This document shows, in pieces, positions 9,267 to 18,077 of a DNA stretch of 64,000 bases. Location: NCBI GenBank assembly GCA_017407125.1, contig JAFQXE010000014.1:1-64000 (forward strand), given 5' to 3'. Under the pieces are notes generated by a model, which worked only from the letters and a program-made list of their open reading frames with translations, ran no database searches and was not told the DNA's origin. The position numbers and the translations under genes were made by a program. This stretch comes from Thermoguttaceae bacterium (GTDB taxonomy: Bacteria; Planctomycetota; Planctomycetia; Pirellulales; Thermoguttaceae). Within the stretch, counting starts at the first letter, position 1; each line of letters begins with the position of its first letter.

Positions 9267-9743
9267 ATGTATTCAATAACCATAACCAATCAACAGGACG
9301 AATATCCGGTAAACGAGTCGTTGATTCATGACGCCGTTGAAACTGCATTAAAAATTCACGGCGTTGTCAACGCGGTAATGGACGTTGCCATTCTTGACCC
9401 GGAAGAAATGCAGCAGGTTAACGCGCGTCATTTAGGACACGATTATCCTGCTGACGTGTTGAGTTTTCTTTTGGAAGAAACAGACGATTCCATTGAAGGC
9501 GAAGTTCTTGTCTGTCCGGCGGTTGCCAGCGAGTGGTCGAAAAAGTACGGCTGGGAACAGGAAAACGAGCTGGTTCTGTACGCCGTTCACGGGACTCTGC
9601 ATATTATCGGTTTTGACGATTTAACGCCTGAAGACGAAGCGGAAATGCGCGCGGCTGAACGCGAGGTTCTGGCGGAGTTCAATTTGACGCCTCCATGGGA
9701 ATTGAAAGACTCCGCATCAGAAGATTTGGAGTCGGACGTCTGA
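9267..9743 (+). CDS. ybeY: Endoribonuclease YbeY, rRNA maturation factor
   Basis: 158 residues, normal for the family. YbeY is a zinc-dependent single-strand endoribonuclease acting in 16S rRNA 3' processing and ribosome quality control. The metal site HGTLHIIGFDD is at 108-118: His108 and His112 are kept, but the third ligand, His in the Escherichia coli protein, is Asp118. N-terminal LNxxHLGHDYPADVLSF-type residues (about 52-67) also match the family. It starts 20 bases after the WD40 gene, so the two are probably co-transcribed. Confidence 0.93.
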   Translation: MYSITITNQQDEYPVNESLIHDAVETALKIHGVVNAVMDVAILDPEEMQQVNARHLGHDYPADVLSFLLEETDDSIEGEVLVCPAVASEWSKKYGWEQENELVLYAVHGTLHIIGFDDLTPEDEAEMRAAEREVLAEFNLTPPWELKDSASEDLESDV

Positions 9744-9812
9744 TTTTCACGTTTCTGTCGGATTCCATACAAGGGATTCTCATTCAGTTTCTTTTTTTGA
9801 TTATTTGTTTTT

Positions 9813-10706
9813 ATGTCCCAGATACAAACTGCCATCATTGCCGTTACAGACAATCGTTTTCCTGTTATCGATGAACTGGTTGACTATTTAACAGATTTCT
9901 GCAGCGTCCAGCCGATTGACAAACTGACGTTTGAGGCGAACAAGCTCACGTTTCGCAGCGGCAGCGCAACGTATGCTGTAACGCTTTTCGAGGGAAAGAT
10001 TCCGACGGAACTGCTGCGCGCTCCGTGTTCGCTGGCATGGCATTGGCCGGAGGCGGCTCTGGAAATCCAAAAGCATTCCAGTCATATTATTGCCGGAGTT
10101 CTGGATGAATCCGCCGGCGCGGTCGACGTCGCGTTGCGCCTGACGCAGTTAACGTCTGCCGTTTGCGTCAATTCAGGGATTTCTCCCCTGGGCGTTCTCT
10201 GGACAGGCGGCAAAGCGGACAATCAGGGCGCGCCCGGCTGCGTTCACAGCCCAAAAGAATTTGTCTCTCATTCATTGGGAGCGTCTCGCGATGCGCTGCC
10301 GATTGAACTTTGGGTTTCGTTTCTGCCTGTAGCGTCGCGCAATAACAATCAGTTTATCATGACGACGCGCGGTCTGGAAGCGTTTGGAGTGAAAGAACTG
10401 GAAACGACCGGGCAGGGGCAAAGCCCTCAATGGGTGTATGAACATTTGTTCAACTTCGCTCATTTTTATCTGACGCACCCGGAGGACGTCAAAGAGAATC
10501 AGACGATTGGCATGTCCAACGACGAGAAAATCGACATCCTGGCGGCATCGTCCCGCCTTGATCCGAACAAGGACGTGTTAATGCTCAACTTTGACGCAAT
10601 AGAAACCAATCGTCAAATTGAGGAAGAACGCAGCAAGCTTCCCGGGGTGGAAACGCCTCTGCCAACGGCTCCGGATTCCCCGCCGGACGACTTGCCGACG
10701 TTTTGA
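9813..10706 (+). CDS. DUF4261-type protein
   Basis: 297 residues, no signal peptide or membrane segment. The stretch MTTRGLEAFGVKELE (about 188-202) together with SLAWHWPEAALEIQKHSSHI (about 73-92) is what I associate with DUF4261, a cytoplasmic family of unknown biochemistry. The C-terminal 30 residues are acidic and Pro-rich, probably disordered. It follows ybeY by 69 bases in the same direction and converges on the SLOG gene with an 82-base gap that holds a hairpin. Confidence 0.65.
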   Translation: MSQIQTAIIAVTDNRFPVIDELVDYLTDFCSVQPIDKLTFEANKLTFRSGSATYAVTLFEGKIPTELLRAPCSLAWHWPEAALEIQKHSSHIIAGVLDESAGAVDVALRLTQLTSAVCVNSGISPLGVLWTGGKADNQGAPGCVHSPKEFVSHSLGASRDALPIELWVSFLPVASRNNNQFIMTTRGLEAFGVKELETTGQGQSPQWVYEHLFNFAHFYLTHPEDVKENQTIGMSNDEKIDILAASSRLDPNKDVLMLNFDAIETNRQIEEERSKLPGVETPLPTAPDSPPDDLPTF

Positions 10707-10717
10707 TGTAACAGGTT

Positions 10718-10744
10718 ATTGCTTCGCGTTTTAGGCGAAGCAAT
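10718..10744 (+). terminator. Hairpin between convergent genes
   Basis: Perfect 10-bp stem ATTGCTTCGC/GCGAAGCAAT with a 7-base loop, placed 11 bases after the stop codon of the DUF4261 gene. No T run follows, so termination is plausible but not certain. Confidence 0.5.
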
Positions 10745-10788
10745 ATAATCTGAATCCCGATTTTGCAGCAAACCGGAAGGGAGATGGA

Positions 10789-13128
10789 TTATCGCGGCAG
10801 CGTTAAATCCTGTTCGCCAACGGTAAGCAGCCAGTTGATATTTTCTGAAATCGCTTCCGTTCCGAGTTGACGCAGAATCTTTTGTTGGTTGTCGACAGGC
10901 TGTGAGGAATTAAGCAATAAGGACGCTCGGTCAAACGGAAATAGCACCTGCTCAAAACGTTTAGCTTCTGCTTTATACCGTTTGAATTTTAATTGCAGCG
11001 TTTGGAAAATTATCAAACCGGAAATTGCTGACATGATAATCCCAAGAATGACAAATATCCAAATTGCCCAATCGGGCTGGTCGACAGGATAATATTCTTT
11101 AATTTTTTCTGGTCCGTATGCAAACTCTAAACAGTCACGAAGAACAGAGTAAAATAATCTGACAATATCTCCTTTAAGCTGCAAGCAGAAAAAGAGAACC
11201 GCAAGGAAGATGTACATTCCGGGATGTGTTAAAAGGGATGCTTTATTGAGATTATTTAATCTTTTATTTTTACCATTGATGAAATATCGCCTTTGCCCTG
11301 ACACCCAGGCATTTTTTACAAATTGAATTCTTTCCATCGGTGAAGCAGCAAAGTTTGTTTCTAAAGGATTAGGCAGGAATACGTCCAAACCGTTGACAGC
11401 TGCGCGAATCCATTCTGTTTCTGGAATTTGATGGGAACGATAGTATCCAGAAACGCAATCGCGCATTCCTGCAATACGCCAGAATATTTGAATTCTCAGC
11501 GCTTCTGCAACGGCGCGGAAGCGGTGATAGCGATAATGGTATTTTAAACATTTGGCAACGACGTATAAAACGATCAAAGAAATTGACAAGGCAATATATG
11601 ACCATGATGATATGGGCAGACACCAAAACGCATAATCATTATCCATTTTATTGATGGAAGTCCAAACCAAATGGAAATGCGAATTAGGGCCTTTTGCCCA
11701 GTCGTAAATGCGGATGCCCCAGAATGTAGCCAATATTCCTATAACAGCGGTTAAAGTGGCAAAAACAGATGAATACAGAAGCGCTATAATCCCAGAGTAA
11801 TGCTGGTATTTCAGCGCCATTTGATCAGCAACGGCATAATGCTCGACCAATACTCGAGCGCTGCGATCTTCCCAAGGACGCAACTCGCCAAAAAGACGGG
11901 AAAATGGAACGGCGCTATTTAATTCATTTTGCAACGCTTTGTCGTCCTGTTTATCCGAAATATCAAACAGCCAATAGTATGATTCCGTTTTGCATTTTTT
12001 CAGAAAGGAATTATACCTGTAATTTTTGGGAAGGAAAAAATCAAAAAAAGAATTACAATGGAACTGAGAGACGCTGTATTTGTTCAATGCGCCAATTTTA
12101 GCCAAAACTTCCTTGAAATCTTTTAGGTCTGCTATGACTGTTTGGCAGCGGAGGTCTGAATTCATCAAGTCATTACGAAAATTGAGCTTTGAAACGGAAA
12201 CAAGCGGATCGCAATTGATAAACCATTGGCTGTATTTTGATTCAAGCTGATCCGTTTCCGAATTAGAGTCCGATGCGGTTTGTTTTTGCTTACTGTTCTG
12301 CTTTTTAAGCTTATTTTCAAGCTCTCTTTTTTTGTTTCTCGTCCAGTAAAAGACAGGAATAGAGGACATGTCCAGGTTCGGATCAAGGGGATAATCCAGA
12401 TTGGTCTGATTGTTTCGAGGAATGAGCAGGTGAACTACAGGGCCAACGGAGCTATAGGTTAACAAATCGCCATGATTTTGGCTTTCTGTATTGCCGTTGA
12501 GTTTATAAAACACCGTATCGGCAGTTCCGCCAACAAGATGGGTTGAGGGAATTCCGTCCCAAAATGCGAACAAAACATGAGAATGAACAGCAAGAAAATG
12601 AGCTAAAATAGCGTACTGCTCCTTGCGGCGATACTCAGTTTCATCGCCAATGCGCGCCAATTCAGACTCAAATCCGATATTGTTCTGGGTTAACGGCAAT
12701 GTGAATTTAAAACTTACCGATTGCATCAACTGATTGAATCTTGTTTTGTTTTCAATCGTGTTAAGGTAGATGTCTTCCTCCATCGGCAGGACGGCGACTA
12801 CTTTGATGTTTAAATCAGAATCCAGTTCCAATGCCGCCTCTGCTGCAATTTGATCCGCGCCGTCTGACATGCCGGTCATGAGAACAAAGGGCGCCGTTCC
12901 GTTGCAGGAGTCCTTCCATAATTTTGCCATCGGCTGAAGCTGAGCCTTAAACGCCTCTTTAATATCCTGTTCTGTAAATCCAGGAATGCCTTCTGCCTGA
13001 CCAGGCTGCGCGAAGCTCCGATGACCTGTTACGGCTGTAATATATGGATAAATGGGGACGCCGTTTGAATTGTTTATGAAATGATAAAGAAAGTCTGTAT
13101 AATTGTTATTGGTTGTACTAGATGACAT
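10789..13128 (-). CDS. SLOG-domain protein with SLATT-like multi-transmembrane module
   Basis: 779 residues. The N-terminal 240 residues look like a Rossmann-type SLOG domain: VTGHRSF at about 33-39, LMTGMSDGADQIAAEAAL at about 83-100, then VVAVLP and LFAFWDG strands. A polar middle region (270-430) follows. The C-terminal half has paired membrane segments at about 458-487 and 525-547, the block YHRFRAVAEALRIQIFWR near 555-572, then two more membrane segments at about 650-670 and 705-727 and a soluble tail (GTEAISENINWLL). These blocks resemble SLATT domains, proposed nucleotide-triggered 2TM pore effectors associated with SLOG and SMODS proteins. Role inferred: ligand sensing or production coupled to membrane disruption. 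Divergent from the RyR gene at 13388. No matching cyclase gene is visible nearby. Confidence 0.65.
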   Translation of the reverse strand: MSSSTTNNNYTDFLYHFINNSNGVPIYPYITAVTGHRSFAQPGQAEGIPGFTEQDIKEAFKAQLQPMAKLWKDSCNGTAPFVLMTGMSDGADQIAAEAALELDSDLNIKVVAVLPMEEDIYLNTIENKTRFNQLMQSVSFKFTLPLTQNNIGFESELARIGDETEYRRKEQYAILAHFLAVHSHVLFAFWDGIPSTHLVGGTADTVFYKLNGNTESQNHGDLLTYSSVGPVVHLLIPRNNQTNLDYPLDPNLDMSSIPVFYWTRNKKRELENKLKKQNSKQKQTASDSNSETDQLESKYSQWFINCDPLVSVSKLNFRNDLMNSDLRCQTVIADLKDFKEVLAKIGALNKYSVSQFHCNSFFDFFLPKNYRYNSFLKKCKTESYYWLFDISDKQDDKALQNELNSAVPFSRLFGELRPWEDRSARVLVEHYAVADQMALKYQHYSGIIALLYSSVFATLTAVIGILATFWGIRIYDWAKGPNSHFHLVWTSINKMDNDYAFWCLPISSWSYIALSISLIVLYVVAKCLKYHYRYHRFRAVAEALRIQIFWRIAGMRDCVSGYYRSHQIPETEWIRAAVNGLDVFLPNPLETNFAASPMERIQFVKNAWVSGQRRYFINGKNKRLNNLNKASLLTHPGMYIFLAVLFFCLQLKGDIVRLFYSVLRDCLEFAYGPEKIKEYYPVDQPDWAIWIFVILGIIMSAISGLIIFQTLQLKFKRYKAEAKRFEQVLFPFDRASLLLNSSQPVDNQQKILRQLGTEAISENINWLLTVGEQDLTLPR

Positions 13129-13175
13129 GATTTTTTTCTGTTTGAGGAATTAATTAAGTATTGGATTTTTTTAAA

Positions 13176-13203
13176 ATTATAATCATGGTAATATTTTTTA
13201 CAA
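13176..13203 (-). promoter_or_regulatory. Promoter for the SLOG/SLATT-like gene
   Basis: On the minus strand, TTGTAA (13203-13198), a 16-base spacer and TATAAT (13181-13176). It predicts a leader of about 40 bases before the ATG at 13128. The facing promoter lies 108 bases away, so both could share one regulator. Confidence 0.55.
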
Positions 13204-13310
13204 TGGGCGGCAACTTTTTTTTGACCTTTTTTTCATAATTCATTAATCCCGCCCGTTGCCAGAAACGCCATTCATCCCTGGTTATTTTAACCTTTATTTG
13301 AACATCCCTG

Positions 13311-13339
13311 TTGCTTTTCAGATTCAAATACGTTATATT
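13311..13339 (+). promoter_or_regulatory. Promoter for the RyR-TPR genes
   Basis: TTGCTT at 13311-13316, a 17-base spacer, TATATT at 13334-13339, 48 bases before the chosen ATG. Confidence 0.55.
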
Positions 13340-13387
13340 AATAACAGACAGACAAAAAACGTTAACTTTAGACAAAAGAAATTAACT

Positions 13388-13675
13388 ATGAAAGACTACA
13401 CTCCAAAACCTGTTGAAACGTCCACGGTGGTTTTGCCGCCGGAAATTGACGAACTGACGGAAAAGCTGGCGGAGAACGCTCACGATCACTGGGCGAAGAG
13501 CCGTTTCCAGGCCGGCTGGACTTATGGTCCTCAGCGGGATGACGTAAATAAAAAGAATCCCTGCCTGATTCCGTATGCCGACTTGCCGGAAAGCGAAAAA
13601 CAGTACGATCGCGACACCGCTATGGAAACGCTCAAGGCGGTTTACGCGCTGGGCTATCGCATCGTAAAAGACTGA
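13388..13675 (+). CDS. RyR-domain protein
   Basis: 95 residues, almost entirely one RyR (ryanodine-receptor repeat) domain: LTEKLAENAHDHWAKSR, then GWTYGPQRDD, PCLIPYADLPESEK and YDRDTAMETLKAVYALGY. The match to the family consensus is close along the whole length. In ryanodine receptors these repeats are surface modules; bacterial single-domain versions have been suggested to bind small ligands in conflict systems. The ATG at 13388 is used because the domain begins 15 residues later and the promoter lies inside the longer open frame starting at 13256. It is divergent from the SLOG/SLATT-like gene and 62 bases ahead of the TPR gene. Confidence 0.85.
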   Translation: MKDYTPKPVETSTVVLPPEIDELTEKLAENAHDHWAKSRFQAGWTYGPQRDDVNKKNPCLIPYADLPESEKQYDRDTAMETLKAVYALGYRIVKD

Positions 13676-13737
13676 ACCGGCAACGGAAATGTAAATTAGT
13701 TTTTGGCTGTCGAGCATGCATTTGGTCCGAAAAGAGA

Positions 13738-14613
13738 ATGATAATTGATATAATAGAGCTGTATGAATCTGGAATGTGGAACATGATGGAGCAGCGTTTT
13801 TCCGAGGCGGAAGCGGCGTTTCTGGAAGCCTTAACAATCTTGCAGAAACGGAATGCGGAAAAACCGGGCGAGTACGAAGACTTTATCGCCAGGACGAAGA
13901 ACAGACTGGGATTTTTGTATTCCCAAATGGAACGTATTTCAGAAGCGGAATCCTATATGACAGAAGCGAGAGAAATCTATCGGCGATTGGCTGGCAAGAA
14001 TCCAGACGCTTATAATAAACCGTTCTCGGAGAACCTTATCAATCTGGGGTGGCTATATCTCAACGCAGAACGCTATTCAGAATCGGAAGCCATTTTTCTT
14101 GAATCGCTTACGGTTTTACAGGATACAAACAATACAGCTTTTGTTCGTCTAAATTTGGGTCATTTTTATGCCAAAACAAACAGATACTCGCAAGCCGAGG
14201 AGAATTATAACGAGGCGTTGAAAATTTATCGTCAATTGGCGGTTGAGGAGCCAGAGGAATATAATCACTGCGTTTTGCATACATTAGAGGATTTGGCAAG
14301 ACTGCATCTGAAACAGAATCGTTTTTCAGAAGCAGAGGCGAAGTTAAATGAAGCCGTAAATATTTGCCGAAGTCTGAGCGAATCAGAGGATTCGCTGATA
14401 TTCGCTGGCGGGGAACTGTATTGTTTGGCGCATATTTATAAAGAGGACTTGCACGATTATTCACGTTGCAAAGAATTGTTGCTGGAATCGCGAACGGCAT
14501 ACGAAAAGCTTAACGAACTTCATCCAGGAGAATTTGAAGACCCTCTTAACGCTGTTAGGGATAGCTTAAAGTACTTGGAGGAGGATGAAAACGGTTCTTC
14601 AAACAAAGACTGA
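13738..14613 (+). CDS. Tetratricopeptide repeat protein
   Basis: 291 residues, about five to six TPR units of the long kind (LGxLYxxxxRxSEAExxxxEALxIYRxLA), with no signal peptide or membrane segment. This helical solenoid is probably a cytoplasmic adaptor. The first unit starts at the very N-terminus (FSEAEAAFLEAL at about 20), so an N-terminal cap or effector domain could have been lost. It lies in line with the RyR gene and may share its promoter. It converges on the sialidase-like gene with only two bases between stop codons and no room for a terminator. Confidence 0.8.
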   Translation: MIIDIIELYESGMWNMMEQRFSEAEAAFLEALTILQKRNAEKPGEYEDFIARTKNRLGFLYSQMERISEAESYMTEAREIYRRLAGKNPDAYNKPFSENLINLGWLYLNAERYSESEAIFLESLTVLQDTNNTAFVRLNLGHFYAKTNRYSQAEENYNEALKIYRQLAVEEPEEYNHCVLHTLEDLARLHLKQNRFSEAEAKLNEAVNICRSLSESEDSLIFAGGELYCLAHIYKEDLHDYSRCKELLLESRTAYEKLNELHPGEFEDPLNAVRDSLKYLEEDENGSSNKD

Positions 14614-14615
14614 GA

Positions 14616-15725
14616 CTACAGTTCAATAAACTTCATGTTCGCACCGTAACGGGTTCCCGCCGCGGCGTAGAGGGTCCCGTCGAAGAAGCTGATTCCCGAC
14701 CAGACGGAGTTGACGTCCTGAGAGCCGAAGACGCTCTGCGACGGCGTGAAGCTGCTGCGTGACAAATTCTTAATGTCTGTTCCGTCTGAAAGAATCGTTT
14801 TCATGACGCTGGTTCTGTCGCCTTTGACGGACGAGTCTTCGTCCGTCTGGAAGCTGACGACCATCTGACCGTTGGGCAGCTCGACAACGCCCGGCGCGGA
14901 CGCCTTGGAACTCTTCGTAGTCGGGCGATAGATCTCAACCGGCTCTGACCAGCTTTTCCCGTCTGTTGAATAAATCAGATTGATAACAAACAGGAACCCG
15001 TCTTTGGCTTTCTGCGTCCCTTCGATAATGCAGACGTATTCTCCGCTTTTCAGCTGCGTCCAGACGGGCATGCCGTCGCGGGAACGGTGTTTGTTCCCGT
15101 CGGAAACGACGGTTCTGTTCGTCCATTGGGAGCCGTCCCAAACTTTGTACTCTATGTTTTGATAGCTGGACTTTGTAACAGACGCTGCGTCGTTGGCGTA
15201 GAAGCAGGTCAGCTTCCCGTTGAGCGTTCCCAGGTACGGCTCCCAAATGCCGCCGCGGGATTCCGTGTATTCCGCTACGGTGGAATGATGAGTCCAGCTT
15301 TGCCCTTCGTCCTGCGAGACGCTGACCTGCAGCGACGTATAAAACCCTTTCGGCTCGTTCCCGACGGCGCGATAGGCGAGATACAGCGTGTTGCCGTCGC
15401 GATAAAAATTGACGTTGGCGCAGCGTTTGTCCGGACGAAACGACGCCTGAACCGGAGCCGTCCATGTCTTGCCGTTGTCGGCGCTGGCAAGCGTCTTGAT
15501 TCCGCCGCCGGTCTCGATTCCCGCCAATATTCGTCCATCTTCCAGCCGACATACTCGCGGCGCGTATCCTCGGGAAGAAATCAGCCGCGCCGTTCCGTCT
15601 GACCACGAAAAAGAAATCTGCCTGGACGCTTCCTCTGCGTTCTGCTGTGCAAACGTTACAGAGTACAATCCCAGCGCCCAAAACGCAGCTGTCAGAAGAA
15701 CGATAGAATACGGCTTAATGGTCAT
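14616..15725 (-). CDS. Exported sialidase-like (BNR repeat) protein
   Basis: 369 residues. A Sec signal peptide occupies about 1-26 (ending VTFAQQ). The rest is a six-bladed propeller of sialidase type, with Asp-boxes SADNGKTW, SQDEGQSW and STDGKSW. An arginine-containing YAPRVCRLEDGRIL stretch near the start could correspond to the first Arg of the catalytic triad, but the full triad is not certain. Probably acts on sialylated or related glycans in the periplasm or outside the cell. The ATG at 15725 is chosen because the upstream extension to 15800 is a dispersed CGGATT repeat. Exo-sialidase versus non-catalytic propeller is unresolved. Confidence 0.75.
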   Translation of the reverse strand: MTIKPYSIVLLTAAFWALGLYSVTFAQQNAEEASRQISFSWSDGTARLISSRGYAPRVCRLEDGRILAGIETGGGIKTLASADNGKTWTAPVQASFRPDKRCANVNFYRDGNTLYLAYRAVGNEPKGFYTSLQVSVSQDEGQSWTHHSTVAEYTESRGGIWEPYLGTLNGKLTCFYANDAASVTKSSYQNIEYKVWDGSQWTNRTVVSDGNKHRSRDGMPVWTQLKSGEYVCIIEGTQKAKDGFLFVINLIYSTDGKSWSEPVEIYRPTTKSSKASAPGVVELPNGQMVVSFQTDEDSSVKGDRTSVMKTILSDGTDIKNLSRSSFTPSQSVFGSQDVNSVWSGISFFDGTLYAAAGTRYGANMKFIEL

Positions 15726-15754
15726 GGCGGGATATGTTGGCGTCCAGCGTTTAT

Positions 15755-15952
15755 GCAGGTCAGTCCGTTCACGGATTTGACGGATTAAACGGATTTTCAC
15801 CGATTGGTTAATTGCAAATCAATAATCGTTAGTGATTCATTCGATTTTTTAACACGAAAAACACAAAATAAGCGAAATTTCACGAAAATTTTTAGATATT
15901 AAAAAATCCTTTCGTTATTTTCGTTTCATTCGTGTATTTCGTGTTAAAAATT
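15755..15952. repeat. CGGATT module followed by CACGAAA fold-back element
   Basis: 15755-15800 is the CAGTCCGTTCACGGATT..CGGATTAAACGGATT module. 15849-15952 iterates CACGAAAA-like words, then reverses into CGTTTCATTCGTG and TTTCGTG, so the two halves can pair into a long AT-rich hairpin. Copies lie at 52840-52955 and 58316-58408, a partial one at about 36105-36155. Confidence 0.75.
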
Positions 15953-15991
15953 TATGGGGCGGGCAAAATGCCTATTTTTTAGTTCAGGCGT

Positions 15992-16022
15992 AAAAAAAGG
16001 GCGTCTATTGTTCAGACGCCCT
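15992..16022 (-). terminator. Rho-independent terminator of the pepP-accB-accC operon
   Basis: Stem AGGGCGTCT (15998-16006) with AGACGCCCT (16014-16022), a 7-base loop, and on the minus strand a run of seven T directly after the stem. It lies 15 bases beyond the accC stop codon. Confidence 0.9.
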
Positions 16023-16037
16023 TCGATTAAAATGTTG

Positions 16038-17378
16038 TTACTTCCACGTTCGTTCGATAAACGTTGTGTCGCCGGTGGCGGTAACGAACGTTTCGTGGTT
16101 GAGAATTTCCAGGTGCCGCGGAATGGTCGTTTTGACGCCCTGAATGTTGAGTTCTGACAGAGCGCGTTTCATTCTGGCGATCGCCTCAGCGCGGGTTGCG
16201 CCTTTGACCAGCAGTTTCCCGATCATGGAGTCGTACCACGGCGAGACAGTGTACCCGGCGTGAACGTGCGAGTCCCAGCGGACGCCGTATCCTCCCGGCG
16301 GGAAGAAATGCGTGATCGTGCCGGGGCAGGGACGGAAGTTCGCGTCCGGGTCTTCGGCGTTGATTCGACATTCAATGACGTGCCCGGTGGATTTAATGTC
16401 CTTTTGCGTAAAGGGCAGCTTTTCTCCTGCGGCAACCATGATCTGGGTTTTAATCAGGTCGATGCCGGTGAGCATTTCTGTAACAGTGTGCTCGACCTGA
16501 ATTCGGGCGTTGAGTTCGATAAAATAGAACTCTCCCGATTTATCGACGATGAACTCGATTGTCCCGGCGTTGGTGTACCCAGCTTGTTTGACCAGTCTGA
16601 CAGCCGCCTCGCACATGGCTTTTCGGGTCGATTCCGGAATGTGGGGCGAGGGGGTTTCTTCGATGAGCTTTTGGTGCCGGCGCTGCATCGTGCAGTCGCG
16701 TTCGTACAGATGAACGACGTTGCCGTAGTTGTCCGCCATGAGCTGGACTTCAACGTGACGCGGGTTCTCGATGTACTTTTCGATATAGACGTCTCCGTTG
16801 CCGAACGCCGCTGCCGCTTCGGTTTTCGCCTGATTGAACCCGGTGATAAGCTGTTCGTCGTCTCGGGCGACTCGCATTCCGCGCCCTCCGCCGCCGGCTG
16901 TCGCTTTGATGAGAACCGGGTATCCGAACTTTCGGGCGATTTTGAGCGCTTCGTCTTCGTCTTTGATTAAGCCGTCGCTGCCGGGGACGGTGGGAACATT
17001 TGCCGTCTTGGCGATTTGTCGAGCGGTGTTTTTATCGCCCAGCATAGCCATCGCCTCGTGAGTGGGGCCGATGAACTCGAACTTGCAGGATCGGCAGATT
17101 TCCGCAAAGTGAGCGTTTTCCGCCAGAAAGCCGTAGCCCGGGTGAATCGCCTGGCTGGCGCTGACTTCCGCCGTCGAAATAAGACGGTCAATTTTCAGGT
17201 AGCTGTCGTGCGCTTTGGCGGACCCGATGCAGTAGGCTTCGTCTGCGTAACGCAAATATTCTGATCCCCGGTCTGCTTCGCTGAACACGGCAACCGAACG
17301 GATGCCCATGTCTCGGCAGGCGCGGAAGATTCTCAACGCGATTTCGCCGCGATTGGCGACAAGTATTTTATCAAACAT
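16038..17378 (-). CDS. accC: Biotin carboxylase subunit of acetyl-CoA carboxylase
   Basis: 446 residues, the usual length. It carboxylates the biotin carried by AccB using ATP and bicarbonate, the first step of fatty-acid synthesis. [20 protein letters not shown] opens the N-terminal domain; the ATP-grasp glycine loop GGGGRGMR is near 163-170 and [16 protein letters not shown] near 286-301 carries the conserved Glu, Asn and Arg of the active site. It is third in the operon after pepP and accB, with a terminator immediately downstream. The accB-accC gap is unusually long (about 175 bases) and filled with a TAGCT fold-back element. Confidence 0.97.
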   Translation of the reverse strand: MFDKILVANRGEIALRIFRACRDMGIRSVAVFSEADRGSEYLRYADEAYCIGSAKAHDSYLKIDRLISTAEVSASQAIHPGYGFLAENAHFAEICRSCKFEFIGPTHEAMAMLGDKNTARQIAKTANVPTVPGSDGLIKDEDEALKIARKFGYPVLIKATAGGGGRGMRVARDDEQLITGFNQAKTEAAAAFGNGDVYIEKYIENPRHVEVQLMADNYGNVVHLYERDCTMQRRHQKLIEETPSPHIPESTRKAMCEAAVRLVKQAGYTNAGTIEFIVDKSGEFYFIELNARIQVEHTVTEMLTGIDLIKTQIMVAAGEKLPFTQKDIKSTGHVIECRINAEDPDANFRPCPGTITHFFPPGGYGVRWDSHVHAGYTVSPWYDSMIGKLLVKGATRAEAIARMKRALSELNIQGVKTTIPRHLEILNHETFVTATGDTTFIERTWK

Positions 17379-17432
17379 AGCGTATGGCGCCAGAGGGTTG
17401 ACCCCTAGCGCGTGATGAAAAGGTGTGGTTTT

Positions 17433-17555
17433 GAGCTGCTAGCCGCTAGCTGTTAGTTATTAGCTTGTGCGTGAGCGGGTCTTCGCGTTTACCGTTTAGC
17501 GTTGGATACTGGTAAATCAAGCTAAAGGCTAGAAGCTAATAGCTAAAAGCTAATT
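17433..17555. repeat. TAGCT fold-back element, copy 1
   Basis: The left side iterates GCTAGC/TTAGTTATTAGCTT words; after a spacer rich in TTTAGCG, the right side gives AAGCTAAAGGCTAGAAGC..AATAGCTAAAAGC, which is complementary to the left side. Related copies are at 48016-48138 and 49886-50000. It sits between accB and accC, so it must be transcribed with the operon. Confidence 0.8.
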
Positions 17556-18041
17556 TTATCCGCGAGTGTCAATCTTGAACAGCGCTTGACCGAACTCGAC
17601 CGGCGCGCCGTTTTCAACCAGAACAGCGACGACGCGGCCAGCGACATCAACGGGAATCTGGTTCATGACTTTCATGGCTTCGATGATGCAAGCCGTCTTG
17701 CCCATCACAGCCGTGTCGCCGACTTTCAAATACGGAGCGGCGTTGGGATTGGGCGCAGCGTAGAACGTGCCGACCATGGGGCTGTTGATAGTCTTGATAG
17801 CCGGATCGTCTTTCGCTTCAGCTGGCGCGGAAGCAGGAGCTGCCGGGGCAGCCGCCGGAGCAGGGGCGGGAGCCGCTGCGACTGGAGCCGCCGGAATCGC
17901 GACGACTTCTCCGCCGCGCTTGAGTTTGATATCTCTGTCGCCTTGGTGAAGTTCCAGTTCGTTCAAATCGTACTGCTTCATCAATGACAGAAGCTGTTCC
18001 AGATTTTCAGCGTCAAAAATGTTTACGTTTGTTTTTTCCAT
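17556..18041 (-). CDS. accB: Biotin carboxyl carrier protein of acetyl-CoA carboxylase
   Basis: 161 residues from the ATG at 18041, chosen because AAGGA sits seven bases upstream; a start nine codons earlier is possible. Residues 1-44 form the N-terminal part that binds AccC, 45-77 an Ala/Pro-rich flexible linker, and 80-160 the biotinyl domain with EAMKVMN; Lys124 is the biotinylation site. It lies 36 bases after pepP in the pepP-accB-accC order common in many bacteria. Confidence 0.97.
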   Translation of the reverse strand: MEKTNVNIFDAENLEQLLSLMKQYDLNELELHQGDRDIKLKRGGEVVAIPAAPVAAAPAPAPAAAPAAPASAPAEAKDDPAIKTINSPMVGTFYAAPNPNAAPYLKVGDTAVMGKTACIIEAMKVMNQIPVDVAGRVVAVLVENGAPVEFGQALFKIDTRG

Positions 18042-18077
18042 GGATGATTCCTTAAGTTTTTTAGCCATAGACGTTTA

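Noticed and set aside
13154..13375. 73-codon minus-strand frame between the SLOG and RyR genes
   Set aside because: Lies across both divergent promoters; Lys/Ile-rich with no features.
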